A stretch of DNA of 64,000 bases from Anaerolineaceae bacterium (GCA_007693385.1 REDR01000063.1:1-64000); one strand, 5' to 3'. Shown: positions 1 through 9,968, numbered from the stretch's first letter. Notes: generated from the letters alone by a model not told the origin. Numbers and translations are program-made.

Positions 1-140
1 CTTTCCGGCTAGCGGGTAAGATTCGGGCGCGTCATGGCGTCAGTATAAAACAGGCCAATGAGCAAATTTGAACCAATCGAAGTAGGCCGCCGTAACCGAA
101 GCAAACCAGAGAACCGTAATCCTACTGAAACTGCGAAATG

Positions 141-161
141 GCCGCTGATTGCGGCTTTTTT
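141..161 (+). terminator. Rho-independent terminator-like hairpin
   Basis: gccgc-tgatt-gcggc followed by tttttt. Confidence 0.6.
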
Positions 162-199
162 GCTATCTGACCGGATTTTTGATACAAGGAGCGCGAATA

Positions 200-448
200 A
201 TGAATGACCGTATTTATTACAGTCAAGAAGCGGAAAAACAGGCAAAACGTGAACGCACCGTACTGGCATTAGCGGCGGCCATCATGGGGATAGGATTGGG
301 CGCGGTGCTCGCGTTGATCTTCGCGCCGCAATCCGGCGACAAGACGCGCCAGCAGATCGAACAACAGGCGCGGGAATGGATGGATCAGGGCGAAGACGCC
401 GCACAGCAAGCCGTCAGCAAAGTTCGCAAAATAGCCAACGATAGCTGA
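200..448 (+). CDS. YtxH-like small membrane protein
   Basis: MNDRIYYSQEAEKQ... one TM (LALAAAIMGIGLGAVLALIFAPQSGDKTRQQI), typical YtxH 'APxSGxxTR' pattern; internal ATG preferred over ORF start at 149. Confidence 0.7.
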   Translation: MNDRIYYSQEAEKQAKRERTVLALAAAIMGIGLGAVLALIFAPQSGDKTRQQIEQQAREWMDQGEDAAQQAVSKVRKIANDS

Positions 449-461
449 TGTGTCGGGCGTG

Positions 462-1007
462 ATGCAGATTATTGATCTGAGCGCGACGTTGCGCGATGGC
501 ATGGCCGTTTATCCGGGTGATCCCGATGTTTCGATTTCCGTCGTGCATCACTATCATCAGCACGGCTGGCTGTTGCGGCTTCTGCAGATGGGATCGCACA
601 CCGGAACACACGTTGATGCCTTCTCGCACATGGATGAACGGGGCGCATCGCTCGATGATATGCCGCTTGATCGCTTCTGCGGGTTGGCGATGGTCGCCGA
701 TACCCGCCGCCCGCTACCGCCGTCCGTCGGGCTGGTCTTCCGCGATGGTGATTTGAACGAAGCGCATCTGTCGACCATTTTGACCGCCGGTGCGCCGTTC
801 GTTGCCGTCGGCGACTCAGCGACGATGACCGTCGATCTGGAACGCGCACTATTGCAGAAGCAAGTTGTGACGTTCACCGGTCTGGTCAACTGTGACCAAC
901 TGCCGGCAAATCACCCGTTTTTCTTCTTCGGCTTGCCGCTAAAAATCGCAGATGGCGATGGCTCGCCGGTTCGCGCCGTCGCCGTGCTGAACTGGGATCA
1001 ACGCTAG
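462..1007 (+). CDS. Cyclase family protein (kynurenine formamidase-like)
   Basis: MQIIDLSATLRDGMAVYPGDP and metal-binding HTGTHVDAFSH motif. Confidence 0.8.
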   Translation: MQIIDLSATLRDGMAVYPGDPDVSISVVHHYHQHGWLLRLLQMGSHTGTHVDAFSHMDERGASLDDMPLDRFCGLAMVADTRRPLPPSVGLVFRDGDLNEAHLSTILTAGAPFVAVGDSATMTVDLERALLQKQVVTFTGLVNCDQLPANHPFFFFGLPLKIADGDGSPVRAVAVLNWDQR

Positions 1008-1041
1008 ATCAACGTAGCATCAACATCATTCACAAAGCGAA

Positions 1042-1073
1042 AGGGCGCTCCGATGCGGGGCGTCCTTCTTTTC
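1042..1073 (+). terminator. Terminator-like hairpin after cyclase gene
   Basis: agggcgctcc-gatgc-ggggcgtcct stem (with G-U pairs) followed by ttctttt. Confidence 0.6.
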
Positions 1074-1090
1074 GTTAGTATTACATACCG

Positions 1091-1120
1091 TTGACAGGGC
1101 GGGGCGCTCCGTGCTACACT
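1091..1120 (+). promoter_or_regulatory. Sigma70-type promoter for SRP RNA
   Basis: TTGACA - 18 nt - TACACT about 40 nt upstream of SRP RNA. Confidence 0.65.
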
Positions 1121-1160
1121 CGCCGCACCATTAAAAACGTATGTTAGGGTTGTTGGCAGT

Positions 1161-1270
1161 ACGCTCTTGCTGGGTCCTGCGCGGCAGGAACTCCGAACCG
1201 TGTCAGGACCGGAAGGTAGCAGCACTAAGGGGTAAAACCTGGGTGCCGCAGGGGTTCCTGGCAGGAGCGC
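1161..1270 (+). ncRNA. ffs: Signal recognition particle RNA, small bacterial type
   Basis: Core 'ccgtgtcaggaccggaaggtagcagcactaagg...gggtgccgcagggg' and a perfectly closing terminal stem cgctcttgc/gcaggagcg. Confidence 0.92.
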
Positions 1271-1311
1271 AGTGCTAGCAACCTTTCGTTTATCTACCTG
1301 AGTATTCATCT

Positions 1312-2811
1312 GTGTTCCATAGCGACGACACCCAACCCACCGGCGCACAACCCGCCGTAACGGTTCGGCCACAGCCCCCCGTTCGCCGCTTGCTACGCGC
1401 CATCATCGCCCTGAGCTTCATCGGCCTGATCGTTACCGGCTTCGTGCTGGTCAATGCGCTATTAGAAGAAAACCAGCGCCCTGAACCGTTGATGGTCGTT
1501 TTGCTGGCGGATGCCCCCGCGCAGACGATCACCACCCGCGCCGCCACCGTCGGCGATCTGCTGGAGGAGCGCGGCGTGCGTCTGGCGACGGCGGATGTCG
1601 TCTTGCCGGATAGCGATACCGCGCTGAGCGACGGCCTGCGCATCGTGGTGCAACGCGCCCGCATGGTACGCATCCGCGTTGACGACGACGCCCGACAGAT
1701 TGACACCACACACGAAAATCCATTCGACATCTTGCGACAGGCGCAGATCACCGTCGGCGTGCATGACGCGGTTCGCGTCGATGGTCAGATGGTGCATCCC
1801 GCCGACCTCATCGCGTGGCCGCTACCCGCCGACGACATCGCCATCACCCGCGCCCGCCCGATCACGATTATCGACGGCGACGAATCGCGGACGGTTCAGA
1901 CTACCGCCGCCACCGTCGGCGATGCGCTGTTTGAGGCGGGCGTGCCGTTGTACATGGTCGATTCGATCACGCCGCCGGTCAACGCGCCGGTGTCTGCCGA
2001 TATGGAAATCGTCGTAGATCGTTCGCGGGCGGTGGTGATTCAGGCGGACGGCACGCGCACCGAGACCCGCGTTAACGCGCAGACCGTCGGCGGGGCGCTG
2101 GCCGAAGCCGGTATCACCTTGCAGGGGTTGGACTACAGCATTCCCGACGAGAATATCGACCTTCTGCCCAATATGACGATTCGCGTCATCCGCGTGACGG
2201 AGGAGATCGTCAACTATGAGGAAGTTCTGCCCTTCGAGACGCGCTATCAAGCTGACGACTCCCTGCCACTGGATACGCGCCGCGTGATTCAAGCGGGGCA
2301 GGAGGGATTGTACGAGCGCGTGGAGCGCGTGCGCTACGAGAACGGCGTCGAAGTGCGGCGCACGGTAGAAAGCGAAGGCGTGACCCGCGTCCCGCAGGAT
2401 GGCATCGTCGCCTATGGCACGCAGATCATCGTCCGCACGCTGGACACGCCGGACGGCCCCGTCGAGTATTGGCGACATCTGCGGATGTATGCCACCAGTT
2501 ATCGTCCGGCATCCGTCGGCGGCAGTACCACCACATCCATCGGCGAGACGCTCCGCAAGGGCATCATCGCCATTGATCCGACCATCGTCAACTATCGCAC
2601 CAATATGTACGTGCCCGGCTATGGGCAGGGCTTCGCGGCGGATACCGGCGGGCCGCGCCGTTCGCCTTACTGGGTCGATCTCGGTTATGAAGATCATGAC
2701 TGGGTGGGATGGTCGCGCTGGGTGGATGTTTACCTGCTGTTGCCGGTGCCGGATAACGTGCGCTACATCTTGCCGCCAAGCGGCAATGAGGGCGGCCCGG
2801 TCATCGACTAA
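1312..2811 (+). CDS. DUF348/G5-domain protein with C-terminal 3D-like domain (YabE-like cell-wall protein)
   Basis: N-terminal TM; three repeats of DUF348 type (TITTRAATVGDLLEERGV, RTVQTTAATVGDALFEAGV, RTETRVNAQTVGGALAEAGI); G5-like EEVLPFETRYQADDSLP; C-term MYATSYRPASVGG... Confidence 0.75.
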   Translation: MFHSDDTQPTGAQPAVTVRPQPPVRRLLRAIIALSFIGLIVTGFVLVNALLEENQRPEPLMVVLLADAPAQTITTRAATVGDLLEERGVRLATADVVLPDSDTALSDGLRIVVQRARMVRIRVDDDARQIDTTHENPFDILRQAQITVGVHDAVRVDGQMVHPADLIAWPLPADDIAITRARPITIIDGDESRTVQTTAATVGDALFEAGVPLYMVDSITPPVNAPVSADMEIVVDRSRAVVIQADGTRTETRVNAQTVGGALAEAGITLQGLDYSIPDENIDLLPNMTIRVIRVTEEIVNYEEVLPFETRYQADDSLPLDTRRVIQAGQEGLYERVERVRYENGVEVRRTVESEGVTRVPQDGIVAYGTQIIVRTLDTPDGPVEYWRHLRMYATSYRPASVGGSTTTSIGETLRKGIIAIDPTIVNYRTNMYVPGYGQGFAADTGGPRRSPYWVDLGYEDHDWVGWSRWVDVYLLLPVPDNVRYILPPSGNEGGPVID

Positions 2812-2839
2812 ATACGGCGGGGAAATGGCAATCTTGTAG

Positions 2840-2868
2840 TTGACAATCGCCCCCATCACCGATACAAT
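2840..2868 (+). promoter_or_regulatory. Sigma70-type promoter P1 of tRNA cluster
   Basis: TTGACA - 17 nt - TACAAT. Confidence 0.65.
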
Positions 2869-2890
2869 GCGCCACAGTTAACCCGCCCAT

Positions 2891-2919
2891 TTACAAGCGA
2901 GCGCCTACCCTGCTATAAT
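2891..2919 (+). promoter_or_regulatory. Sigma70-type promoter P2 of tRNA cluster
   Basis: TTACAA - 17 nt - TATAAT. Confidence 0.6.
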
Positions 2920-2952
2920 CTGTGCATTCATGACGGTTTGCCCGTCCGTAGT

Positions 2953-3025
2953 GCCCTCTTAGCTCAATTGGCAGAGCACGTTACTTGTAATAATGAGGTT
3001 ATGGGTTCGAGTCCCATAGAGGGCT
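2953..3025 (+). tRNA. tRNA-Thr (TGT)
   Basis: Acceptor gccctct/agagggc, TΨC ggttcgagtcc, anticodon loop cttgtaa; no encoded CCA. Confidence 0.93.
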
Positions 3026-3033
3026 TTTAACAT

Positions 3034-3116
3034 GGGTCCGTGTCCCGAGCGGCAAAGGGGGCTGACTGTAAATCAGCTGCGGTAACGCTTCGCAGGTTCG
3101 AGTCCTGCCGGGCCCA
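3034..3116 (+). tRNA. tRNA-Tyr (GTA)
   Basis: Acceptor gggtccg/cgggccc, long variable arm (class II), anticodon loop with gta. Confidence 0.93.
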
Positions 3117-3140
3117 CAGTTTCACCCACCACGTTAATCC

Positions 3141-3212
3141 GCCTCCGTAGCTCAGGGGTAGAGCGCTTTCTTGGTAAGAAAGAGGTCATGGGTTCAAATC
3201 CCATCGGAGGCT
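3141..3212 (+). tRNA. tRNA-Thr (GGT)
   Basis: Acceptor gcctccg/cggaggc, anticodon stem ctttc/gaaag with loop ttggtaa. Confidence 0.93.
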
Positions 3213-3263
3213 CATGCGCCACAACTACACTGTGGTGTTTTTTGGCGATAAGGGAGTTAGATC

Positions 3264-3431
3264 ATGGCGAAGTCCAAAAAAGGCACGCGCATTGTCATCA
3301 AACTCAAGAGTACGGAAAGCGGCCACATGTACCTCACGTACAAGAATCGCCGCAACGATCCGAGCCGCCTTGAGTTTAAGAAATACGATCCACTGGTGCG
3401 CCGTCACGTCGTCTACCGCGAGACAAAATAG
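3264..3431 (+). CDS. rpmG: 50S ribosomal protein L33
   Basis: [55 protein letters not shown]; 55 aa, below the ORF-track cutoff. Confidence 0.93.
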   Translation: MAKSKKGTRIVIKLKSTESGHMYLTYKNRRNDPSRLEFKKYDPLVRRHVVYRETK

Positions 3432-3482
3432 CGGCGACATCCGGCGGACAGGCAGTATTGACCGGCAAAAACAACTAACGGG

Positions 3483-3516
3483 AGGGGCACAAAGCGAACG
3501 ACGTTGTGCCTCTTTC
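3483..3516 (+). terminator. Terminator-like hairpin after rpmG
   Basis: aggggcacaa ... ttgtgcctct stem, short T run. Confidence 0.45.
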
Positions 3517-3541
3517 GCGTTAAAATGCGATAGGACAAATC

Positions 3542-4624
3542 ATGCGACTGGGCATCATCGGCCTACCTAATAGCGGCAAGACCACCATATTCAACGCACT
3601 CACCGGACAGAATCTCAGCACCGCCGCCGTCAGTAGCGGCCAATTTGAAGTACACACGGCGACAGTCGATGTGCCCGACCCGCGCCTTGATGCGCTCTCC
3701 GCGCTTTTCAAGCCGAAAAAGACCACACACGCCACCATCATCTACGCCGACATCGCCGGACTGGACAAGGGCATCAGCGCCGGTGGCCTGCAAGGACAAT
3801 TCCGCAACCAGCTATCACAGGTGGACGGCTTCTTGCACGTCGTCCGCGCCTTCGACGACGAGACCGTGCCGCACCCGTATGTCGATGTTGACCCCGCCCG
3901 CGATCTGGAAATCATCGACGGTGAATTTCTACTCGAAGACATGGCGACTGTCGAGCGCCGTCTGGAGAAGATCGCCGACGAAATCCGCATCAAGGGCAAA
4001 AAAGTAGAAGCCCAGCACGCCGAAGAAGTCGGACTGTTACAGCGCATTCAGGCGCATCTGGAAGAAGAGAAGCCGCTACGCGACTTCGACCTGACGCCGG
4101 AGCAAGCGAAGAACCTGCGCGGCTTCGGCTTCTTATCGCTCAAGCCGATTCTGGTGGTGGTCAATACCGGCGACGACGCGCCGCAAGCCGCCGCCGAGCT
4201 GACATACGATCACCGGCATAGCGCCATCGTCGGCTTGCAGGGCAAGCTGGAAGCGGAAATCGCGCAGTTAGATGACCCCGATGATGTCGCCATGTTCATG
4301 GAAGAATACGGCATCACCGAATTGAGCCGTGCGAAGGTCATCCGCCTCAGCTACGAACTGATGAACATTCAATCGTTCTTCACCGTCGGCGAAGATGAAT
4401 GCCGCGCATGGAGCGTCCGCATCGGCGCGACAGCGCCGGAGGCCGCCGGTACGATCCACAGCGACCTGCAAAAAGGGTTCATCCGCGCAGAGGTCATGCA
4501 ATATCAAGATTTGCTGGATGCCGGTAGCGAAGCCGAAGTCAAGAAGCAGGGCAAGATGCAGTTGCAAGGTAAAGATTACATCGTGAAAGATGGCGACATC
4601 GTTCACATTCGTTTCAACGTCTGA
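3542..4624 (+). CDS. ychF: Redox-regulated ATPase YchF (Obg-family)
   Basis: MRLGIIGLPNSGKTTIFNALTG; C-terminal TGS-like domain (KDYIVKDGDIVHIRFNV). Confidence 0.95.
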   Translation: MRLGIIGLPNSGKTTIFNALTGQNLSTAAVSSGQFEVHTATVDVPDPRLDALSALFKPKKTTHATIIYADIAGLDKGISAGGLQGQFRNQLSQVDGFLHVVRAFDDETVPHPYVDVDPARDLEIIDGEFLLEDMATVERRLEKIADEIRIKGKKVEAQHAEEVGLLQRIQAHLEEEKPLRDFDLTPEQAKNLRGFGFLSLKPILVVVNTGDDAPQAAAELTYDHRHSAIVGLQGKLEAEIAQLDDPDDVAMFMEEYGITELSRAKVIRLSYELMNIQSFFTVGEDECRAWSVRIGATAPEAAGTIHSDLQKGFIRAEVMQYQDLLDAGSEAEVKKQGKMQLQGKDYIVKDGDIVHIRFNV

Positions 4625-4703
4625 TTTGTGGCGGGGGCGCGGGGCGGTGGCCGGATGGTGAACGCCCCGCGTCCGACGCCGCCCGATAAGAGGAGCATCC
4701 GCT

Positions 4704-5156
4704 ATGACTGCGCCGCACGGCCTGTATTTTGAAGACTACACCACCGGCCAGCAGATGACCACCCGCGCCCGCACCATCACCGAAGCCGACATCGTGCAAT
4801 TCGGCACGCTGACCGGTGACTTCAACCCGATGCACTTCGACGCGCATTATATGGCCGAGCACATGCTCGGTCAGCGCGTAGCGCACGGCATGTTGACGAT
4901 CAGCTACGCCGTCGGGCAGGCGTATCAACTGGGCTTCATGGAACGCACCGTTTTAGCTTTCCGCGCCATCGAGATGAAATTCAGCCAGCCGGTTTTCATC
5001 GGCGATACCGTGCATGTCGAACTGACGGTGGCGGCGCTCAAAGAAGCGCGGCGGCTGGGCGGCGGGCTGGTCACACTGGACGTTCGCATCGTCAACCAGA
5101 AGGGCGAAGCGGTGCAAAAAGGCGCATGGACGGTACTCATCGCCACGCGCCCCTGA
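4704..5156 (+). CDS. MaoC family dehydratase
   Basis: Hot-dog fold: ITEADIVQFGTLTGDFNPMHFD...VAHGML. Confidence 0.88.
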   Translation: MTAPHGLYFEDYTTGQQMTTRARTITEADIVQFGTLTGDFNPMHFDAHYMAEHMLGQRVAHGMLTISYAVGQAYQLGFMERTVLAFRAIEMKFSQPVFIGDTVHVELTVAALKEARRLGGGLVTLDVRIVNQKGEAVQKGAWTVLIATRP

Positions 5157-5188
5157 ACAGACAGACATTTTAAGGACACAAAAACGCT

Positions 5189-6214
5189 ATGATGCAACAG
5201 ATTCAATTGCTCAATCGCGGTCAACGCATCGTGATCTTCATTTTGATATTCGGTGGCGGCATCGCGCTGATCGCCGCTATCGCGCTATTACTGCTGACTT
5301 TCACGTTGAACGTTCAGCCGCGTGTGATGGCGCAGGCCGTCGCCGATGGCGTGACCGTGCGCGAATTCGCGCAACTGCCCGACGATGACGCTTATCCGGC
5401 GGGCGTGACCGTCCGTGAGGATGGCATGGTGTACACCGCGAGCTATGATACCGGCGTCATCTACGAGATAACGCCGGATGGCGTGGTCAGTGAATTGCCG
5501 CAAACACGCGAATTTATCGGCAGTGTCACCGGCCTGACGTTCGGCGATGATGGCCTGCTGTATGTGTTTGATCGCATCGTGGAGAATCCGCGCTCGTCAG
5601 GCGGCTTGATCTGGCGCTTTCTGCCCGGCGATACGCCGCAGGAATGGGGCTTCATTGAGGATGAAACCGGCTTCGTCTCGCCGGAGGATGTGCTGGCGGT
5701 GCCCGGCGATGCGGTGTATGTGGCGGATCGCGGGCGGCGTGAGGTGTGGCGCTTCGGCGCGGATGGCATCGGCACGCTGTTCTGGCGCGTCGGCAGTAAC
5801 GAGCCGGACGCGGAGCAGGTGCGCCCCACCGGATTAGCGTATGATCGCGCCAATAACGCGCTGATCGTCACTGACTCCGGCCTGAATCGGTTGTACCGCG
5901 TGCCGTTGGGCGGGACAGGCGACGCGGAGATGATCTACGAACACACGCGGACGGACGCCACCCCCGATTTCACCGGCGTGGCGGTGGGGGCGGATGGCGC
6001 GTTCTATGTGGCGGCGTTGGGCGGCGGCGTGGTTGCCATCCGCCCGGATGCCGAAGTGCCGTTCGAGACGTTGGCGATCAACTTTCGCGGCGCACGCGAT
6101 GTCGCCTATCACGACGGGCGGCTGTATGTGACCAACTTCGACTCCGCCAGTCTGGTTAACCCGTTGATCGACCCGCAATTGCCCTTTGCGCTGGATGTCA
6201 TCGAATTCGAGTAA
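5189..6214 (+). CDS. Membrane-anchored NHL/SMP-30-like beta-propeller protein
   Basis: N-terminal TM and repeated blades (GVTVREDGMVYTASYDTG; GLTFGDDGLLYVFDR; GVAVGADGAFYVAALGG). Confidence 0.7.
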   Translation: MMQQIQLLNRGQRIVIFILIFGGGIALIAAIALLLLTFTLNVQPRVMAQAVADGVTVREFAQLPDDDAYPAGVTVREDGMVYTASYDTGVIYEITPDGVVSELPQTREFIGSVTGLTFGDDGLLYVFDRIVENPRSSGGLIWRFLPGDTPQEWGFIEDETGFVSPEDVLAVPGDAVYVADRGRREVWRFGADGIGTLFWRVGSNEPDAEQVRPTGLAYDRANNALIVTDSGLNRLYRVPLGGTGDAEMIYEHTRTDATPDFTGVAVGADGAFYVAALGGGVVAIRPDAEVPFETLAINFRGARDVAYHDGRLYVTNFDSASLVNPLIDPQLPFALDVIEFE

Positions 6215-6221
6215 GGCCGAG

Positions 6222-7814
6222 TTACCCGCCAACCGTCCACAGATAAGCCGCGCCCGTCGTGTCCAGCGTGGCGAGATACCGCCCGTCCGCGCTGAAATCT
6301 AGCGCGATGATCGGCGCGGTGTGGGCGCTACTCTGCATCAACTGGCCGCCGTCCGCAGATGACCACAACACCAGCGCGTACACCGTATCACCGATAGCGG
6401 TCTCGAAAGCGACAGAACCGGCCAGCACGTCACCGGCGGGCGTCGCGGCGATGGGCACATCCGCGCCTGTCGCGTCAGTCACCGCGCTGAACGGCGTCGC
6501 ATAGCTGGCGCTGATCGTCTCCGTGCCTGCTTCGTACACGACCAGCGATAGCGCCCCGTCATCGTCGGTGATGATGCGGGCGGGCGGCGTTTCCGGCGCG
6601 GACGGGGAATCCGCCCACGTCGGCACAGCATCGGCTAGCGGTCTATTCGCCGCCGCGTCCCAGACCAGCGACAGCGCCCCATCATTAATTAGCGCGACCT
6701 GATCGCTATTGGTTGGCGACCACAGCAGACGATCCCCGCCCGCCCAGCCGATGGCCTGCTGAACGCGGTTGCTGTCAAATGTCGTCCACGTCATCATGCG
6801 GCCATCATCCAGCCATGCGGAAATCCGCGCCCCGTCCGCCGACCATGCCAGCGCGGAGGGCTGGCCGCCGTCGGTGTCTAACTCGCCGCGCTCAAGTCCC
6901 GTCCACGCATCCAACAGGCGCAACGCTGGCGCGGAATCACCGGCGGGCGCATAGGCGAAAGCCGCCGCCTGTGGCGACCAGCTCACGACGCCTGTCGGTA
7001 CATCCGCCGGAAAGCTGGAGATGTTGTCGCGTGTTTCGCCGTCCAATACCACCAGACTAAAACCGACTTTCGTCAGCAGATAACGCGCATCCGCCGACCA
7101 TGCGGCCACCGTATGATAGCCGTCTATCGCTTCCGGCTGGCCGGTCATCGTGTTCCAGATGAACAGCTCTTCCGACGATGCGGAGGTCAGGCGGCCAAAC
7201 GGCGACAACGTGACGGCGGTCACGGGGGCGGTGTGTCCGGCCAGCGCGAAGAACGACGCGCCGTTACTGCTCTCCCAGATATTGACCATGCCATCGCTAC
7301 CGCCGCTAATCAACTGCGTGCCATCCGGCGACCAGCGCACAGCGATAGCGCCGCTAGCCGTCATTTCGTCGTCGAACGCCGGATCGAACGCGGCGAAGTC
7401 GTCGGGCGTCGTCGGCTGATGCGCGTCGATGCGTAAACGCTCCGCGCCGCTTCGCACATCCCACACGCGCACCGTGCCATCTGCTAGCGCGGCGGCGACC
7501 TCCGACGAATCAAAGCGCCACGCGACGGCGTTCGCCCGCCCGATGTGTAGCCGTTGCGCCTGCTGATATAGCGGATCGAACAGCCAGACGCCGTTGACCG
7601 TCGCCATCGCCACCCGCGTCCGATCCGGCGATTCGGCGGCGGCGTTGGCTAGCCCATAGCCGATAGTGGCGCTGGCGCGAAGTGTGGCGGCGTTCTGCGC
7701 GGTAATGGCCGTCGCGGAATCGACGGTCGTCGGAGAATCGACGGTCGCCCCTTTGATGGGCATGACCATCAACAGGAGCGCCAGCAAGACATAAGCACGT
7801 GACAACTTTTTCAT
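6222..7814 (-). CDS. Secreted WD40 repeat protein
   Basis: Signal peptide; repeats such as AVRWSPDGTQLISGGSDGMVNIWESSNG. Confidence 0.8.
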   Translation of the reverse strand: MKKLSRAYVLLALLLMVMPIKGATVDSPTTVDSATAITAQNAATLRASATIGYGLANAAAESPDRTRVAMATVNGVWLFDPLYQQAQRLHIGRANAVAWRFDSSEVAAALADGTVRVWDVRSGAERLRIDAHQPTTPDDFAAFDPAFDDEMTASGAIAVRWSPDGTQLISGGSDGMVNIWESSNGASFFALAGHTAPVTAVTLSPFGRLTSASSEELFIWNTMTGQPEAIDGYHTVAAWSADARYLLTKVGFSLVVLDGETRDNISSFPADVPTGVVSWSPQAAAFAYAPAGDSAPALRLLDAWTGLERGELDTDGGQPSALAWSADGARISAWLDDGRMMTWTTFDSNRVQQAIGWAGGDRLLWSPTNSDQVALINDGALSLVWDAAANRPLADAVPTWADSPSAPETPPARIITDDDGALSLVVYEAGTETISASYATPFSAVTDATGADVPIAATPAGDVLAGSVAFETAIGDTVYALVLWSSADGGQLMQSSAHTAPIIALDFSADGRYLATLDTTGAAYLWTVGG

Positions 7815-7832
7815 GAGCCGTGACCTCTAATT

Positions 7833-8570
7833 TTATGTGAGCATATCCGGCGTTAAATGCGATATACGGTTCATATAGCGTAGCATAACGATGCCCTGTT
7901 TGGTGATGTCGATGCGCGAAATCGCGGTGTTGTTATGCCACAGGAAGAAGCGATCCGACGGGAGCGCGTGCAAGAACGCTTTGATGAGGATGTCGATGAA
8001 GCCGCCATGCGCTACCAGCACGATCTGATCGTCGGCGTGATTTTCGTTCTGGGCGCGGCGGCGTAACGTATCGGCCACGCGGATCGCCCGCGCCATTGAT
8101 TCGCTGAAATGCTCGTACTTCTTATTGACATCGTACCAACCGGCTTCGGTGATGCTATCCGGCAGGATATAGTCGGGGAATTCGGCCAATATCTGGGCGC
8201 GGGTCATGCCGCCATAACCGGTCACGACGCCATCTTCCTCTAAAAAGATGCCGCCGAATTCGTGCAAATCCGGCCATACTTCGACGCGTAAATTAAACGC
8301 GGCGGCGATGGGGCGGGCGGTCTGCATGGCGCGGTGCATCGCACTGCTGTAGACGTGGGTGATGGTCTGTGGGAAGGCCTCGTGATCGCGCTCGTCGATC
8401 TTGTGGCGCACCATGCTCACCAGATTCGGCTGTGCGTGCAGATAGTCGGCCACCAGTTGCGCCTGACGCTGACCGACATCGGTCAATGCCGGGTCTTTAA
8501 CGCGGTGCGTTTGATCGTCCATCAGCGCGTTGTTGGTCGATTGCCCGTGCCGGATGATGTAGACTTCCAT
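7833..8570 (-). CDS. Histidine phosphatase family protein
   Basis: YIIRHGQSTNN motif and ILVAHGGFIDI. Confidence 0.88.
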   Translation of the reverse strand: MEVYIIRHGQSTNNALMDDQTHRVKDPALTDVGQRQAQLVADYLHAQPNLVSMVRHKIDERDHEAFPQTITHVYSSAMHRAMQTARPIAAAFNLRVEVWPDLHEFGGIFLEEDGVVTGYGGMTRAQILAEFPDYILPDSITEAGWYDVNKKYEHFSESMARAIRVADTLRRRAQNENHADDQIVLVAHGGFIDILIKAFLHALPSDRFFLWHNNTAISRIDITKQGIVMLRYMNRISHLTPDMLT

Positions 8571-8597
8571 GTGTTCTCCTTGATCCTGTCATTGTGT

Positions 8598-9695
8598 TCA
8601 GTTGCCTAGCCGGTTGAGCCACTCCTGCGCCGACGTGAAATTCGGGTTGTAGTTGACGACCTGACGGAAGTTATCGCGGGCGCGGTCATATTCGCCCATG
8701 TGATAGCGGGCGATCCCCGCATAGTAGAACGATTCTTCCACGTTGCCGCCGCTATTGTCGATGATCGTCCGCGCTAGCTCGATGACTTCATCGTAGCGTC
8801 CGGTTTCGATGTAGGCGGTGTACGGCGCGAACTGATACCACATCATGCGCCACGGCAGGCCGATCTCGCGGGCGCGGTCGAAAGCGCGGGCGGCGTCTTC
8901 GTAGCGGCCTAGCTCGGTCAGCATACTGCCCATGTTGAACCACGCGAAGGCGTCGGTTTCGTCGGCGATGGCTTCTTCGCGGGCGGCATAAAAGGCGTTG
9001 ATGTAGTTCTGTTGCATGTCGGCATCATCGCCGAGTAATTCCAGCAGGCGCGGCTCGTCACCGCCCTCGTATAGTACCATATACACGTAGTTGAAATGTT
9101 GCCAATGCGTCTCGATATGGTCATAACTATACGGCAGGTTGGCGCCGTCGTAGCTATCCATCGTGTAGATGACGCCCTGTGCATCATCCCAACCGGTCAT
9201 CAGCAGGTAATGTCCCATCCAGCCCTGCGCGGCGCGATCGGGATCATAGCCGACTTCGATGATGACCGGAAATCCGGCATGAACCAGCGACTTGATGCGC
9301 GTCAAATCGCCGCCGTAACGCTTGAGCGAATAGACCGGCAATTCCGTCACCTGTGTATTGACGAATTCGACCATCTGCCACGGGCTGACGTTCTTATCTT
9401 CGCGGTTGGGCTTCAGCCAATTGGCGGCGCGGCCTTGATCTTCGCTATAGCCAAAGTAAGAGAGCGCCATGGTCAGCGTCGCCGGGCCGCAATTATTCCA
9501 CCATTGCGCGTGATACGTGATGCCGTCTAGCCGATGCGCGGTGGGCAGGTCGGGCGCGGCGTCCTGTGCGAAAAAGGCGGCGACCTCTTCTTCCGTCCAT
9601 TCTTGCGTGTCATCGTCGCTTTGCTGACCCCACGCCACAGAAGCGAGTGATAGTAGCGCCAACAACAGCGCGAATCGAGTGATTTTTAACATCAT
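8598..9695 (-). CDS. Secreted C39-family peptidase with TPR repeats
   Basis: Signal peptide; WNNCGPATLTMALSYFGY (Cys) and GHYLLMTGWD (His); C-terminal TPRs; internal start preferred. Confidence 0.8.
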   Translation of the reverse strand: MMLKITRFALLLALLSLASVAWGQQSDDDTQEWTEEEVAAFFAQDAAPDLPTAHRLDGITYHAQWWNNCGPATLTMALSYFGYSEDQGRAANWLKPNREDKNVSPWQMVEFVNTQVTELPVYSLKRYGGDLTRIKSLVHAGFPVIIEVGYDPDRAAQGWMGHYLLMTGWDDAQGVIYTMDSYDGANLPYSYDHIETHWQHFNYVYMVLYEGGDEPRLLELLGDDADMQQNYINAFYAAREEAIADETDAFAWFNMGSMLTELGRYEDAARAFDRAREIGLPWRMMWYQFAPYTAYIETGRYDEVIELARTIIDNSGGNVEESFYYAGIARYHMGEYDRARDNFRQVVNYNPNFTSAQEWLNRLGN

Positions 9696-9844
9696 AAGGA
9701 TATATCCTGTCTCATCTGTGTGATGTGCTGACTTCATTATAGGCGCGGGGCGGGGTGGCTTCAATGACGATTGCCCGACGCGGGCGCAATGGTACGCGCC
9801 CTGCCCCCGTGATTGATTATTCCCGCGTGATTGATTCGTACCGC

Positions 9845-9873
9845 TTGTTTAAGCGGGTGGGCGGTGGTACAAT
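9845..9873 (+). promoter_or_regulatory. Possible sigma70-type promoter of second tRNA cluster
   Basis: TTGTTT - 17 nt - TACAAT just upstream of tRNA-Pro. Confidence 0.5.
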
Positions 9874-9886
9874 GTGCTTGCGGCGG

Positions 9887-9959
9887 CGGGGTGTAGCTCA
9901 GCTGGCAGAGTGCTGCGTTTGGGACGCAGAAGTCATCGGTTCGAATCCGGTCACCCCGA
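9887..9959 (+). tRNA. tRNA-Pro (TGG)
   Basis: Acceptor cggggtg/caccccg, anticodon loop tttggga. Confidence 0.93.
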
Positions 9960-9968
9960 CTGTTATAT

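Noticed and set aside
1004-1372. 122-aa minus-strand ORF
   Set aside because: Covers the SRP RNA gene and its promoter; not a plausible protein.
1822-2859. 345-aa minus-strand ORF
   Set aside because: Antisense to the well-supported DUF348/G5/3D protein; composition (His/Arg-rich) typical of shadow ORFs.
3214-3570. 118-aa plus-strand ORF
   Set aside because: Out-of-frame overlap of rpmG and its terminator; rpmG frame is the real one.
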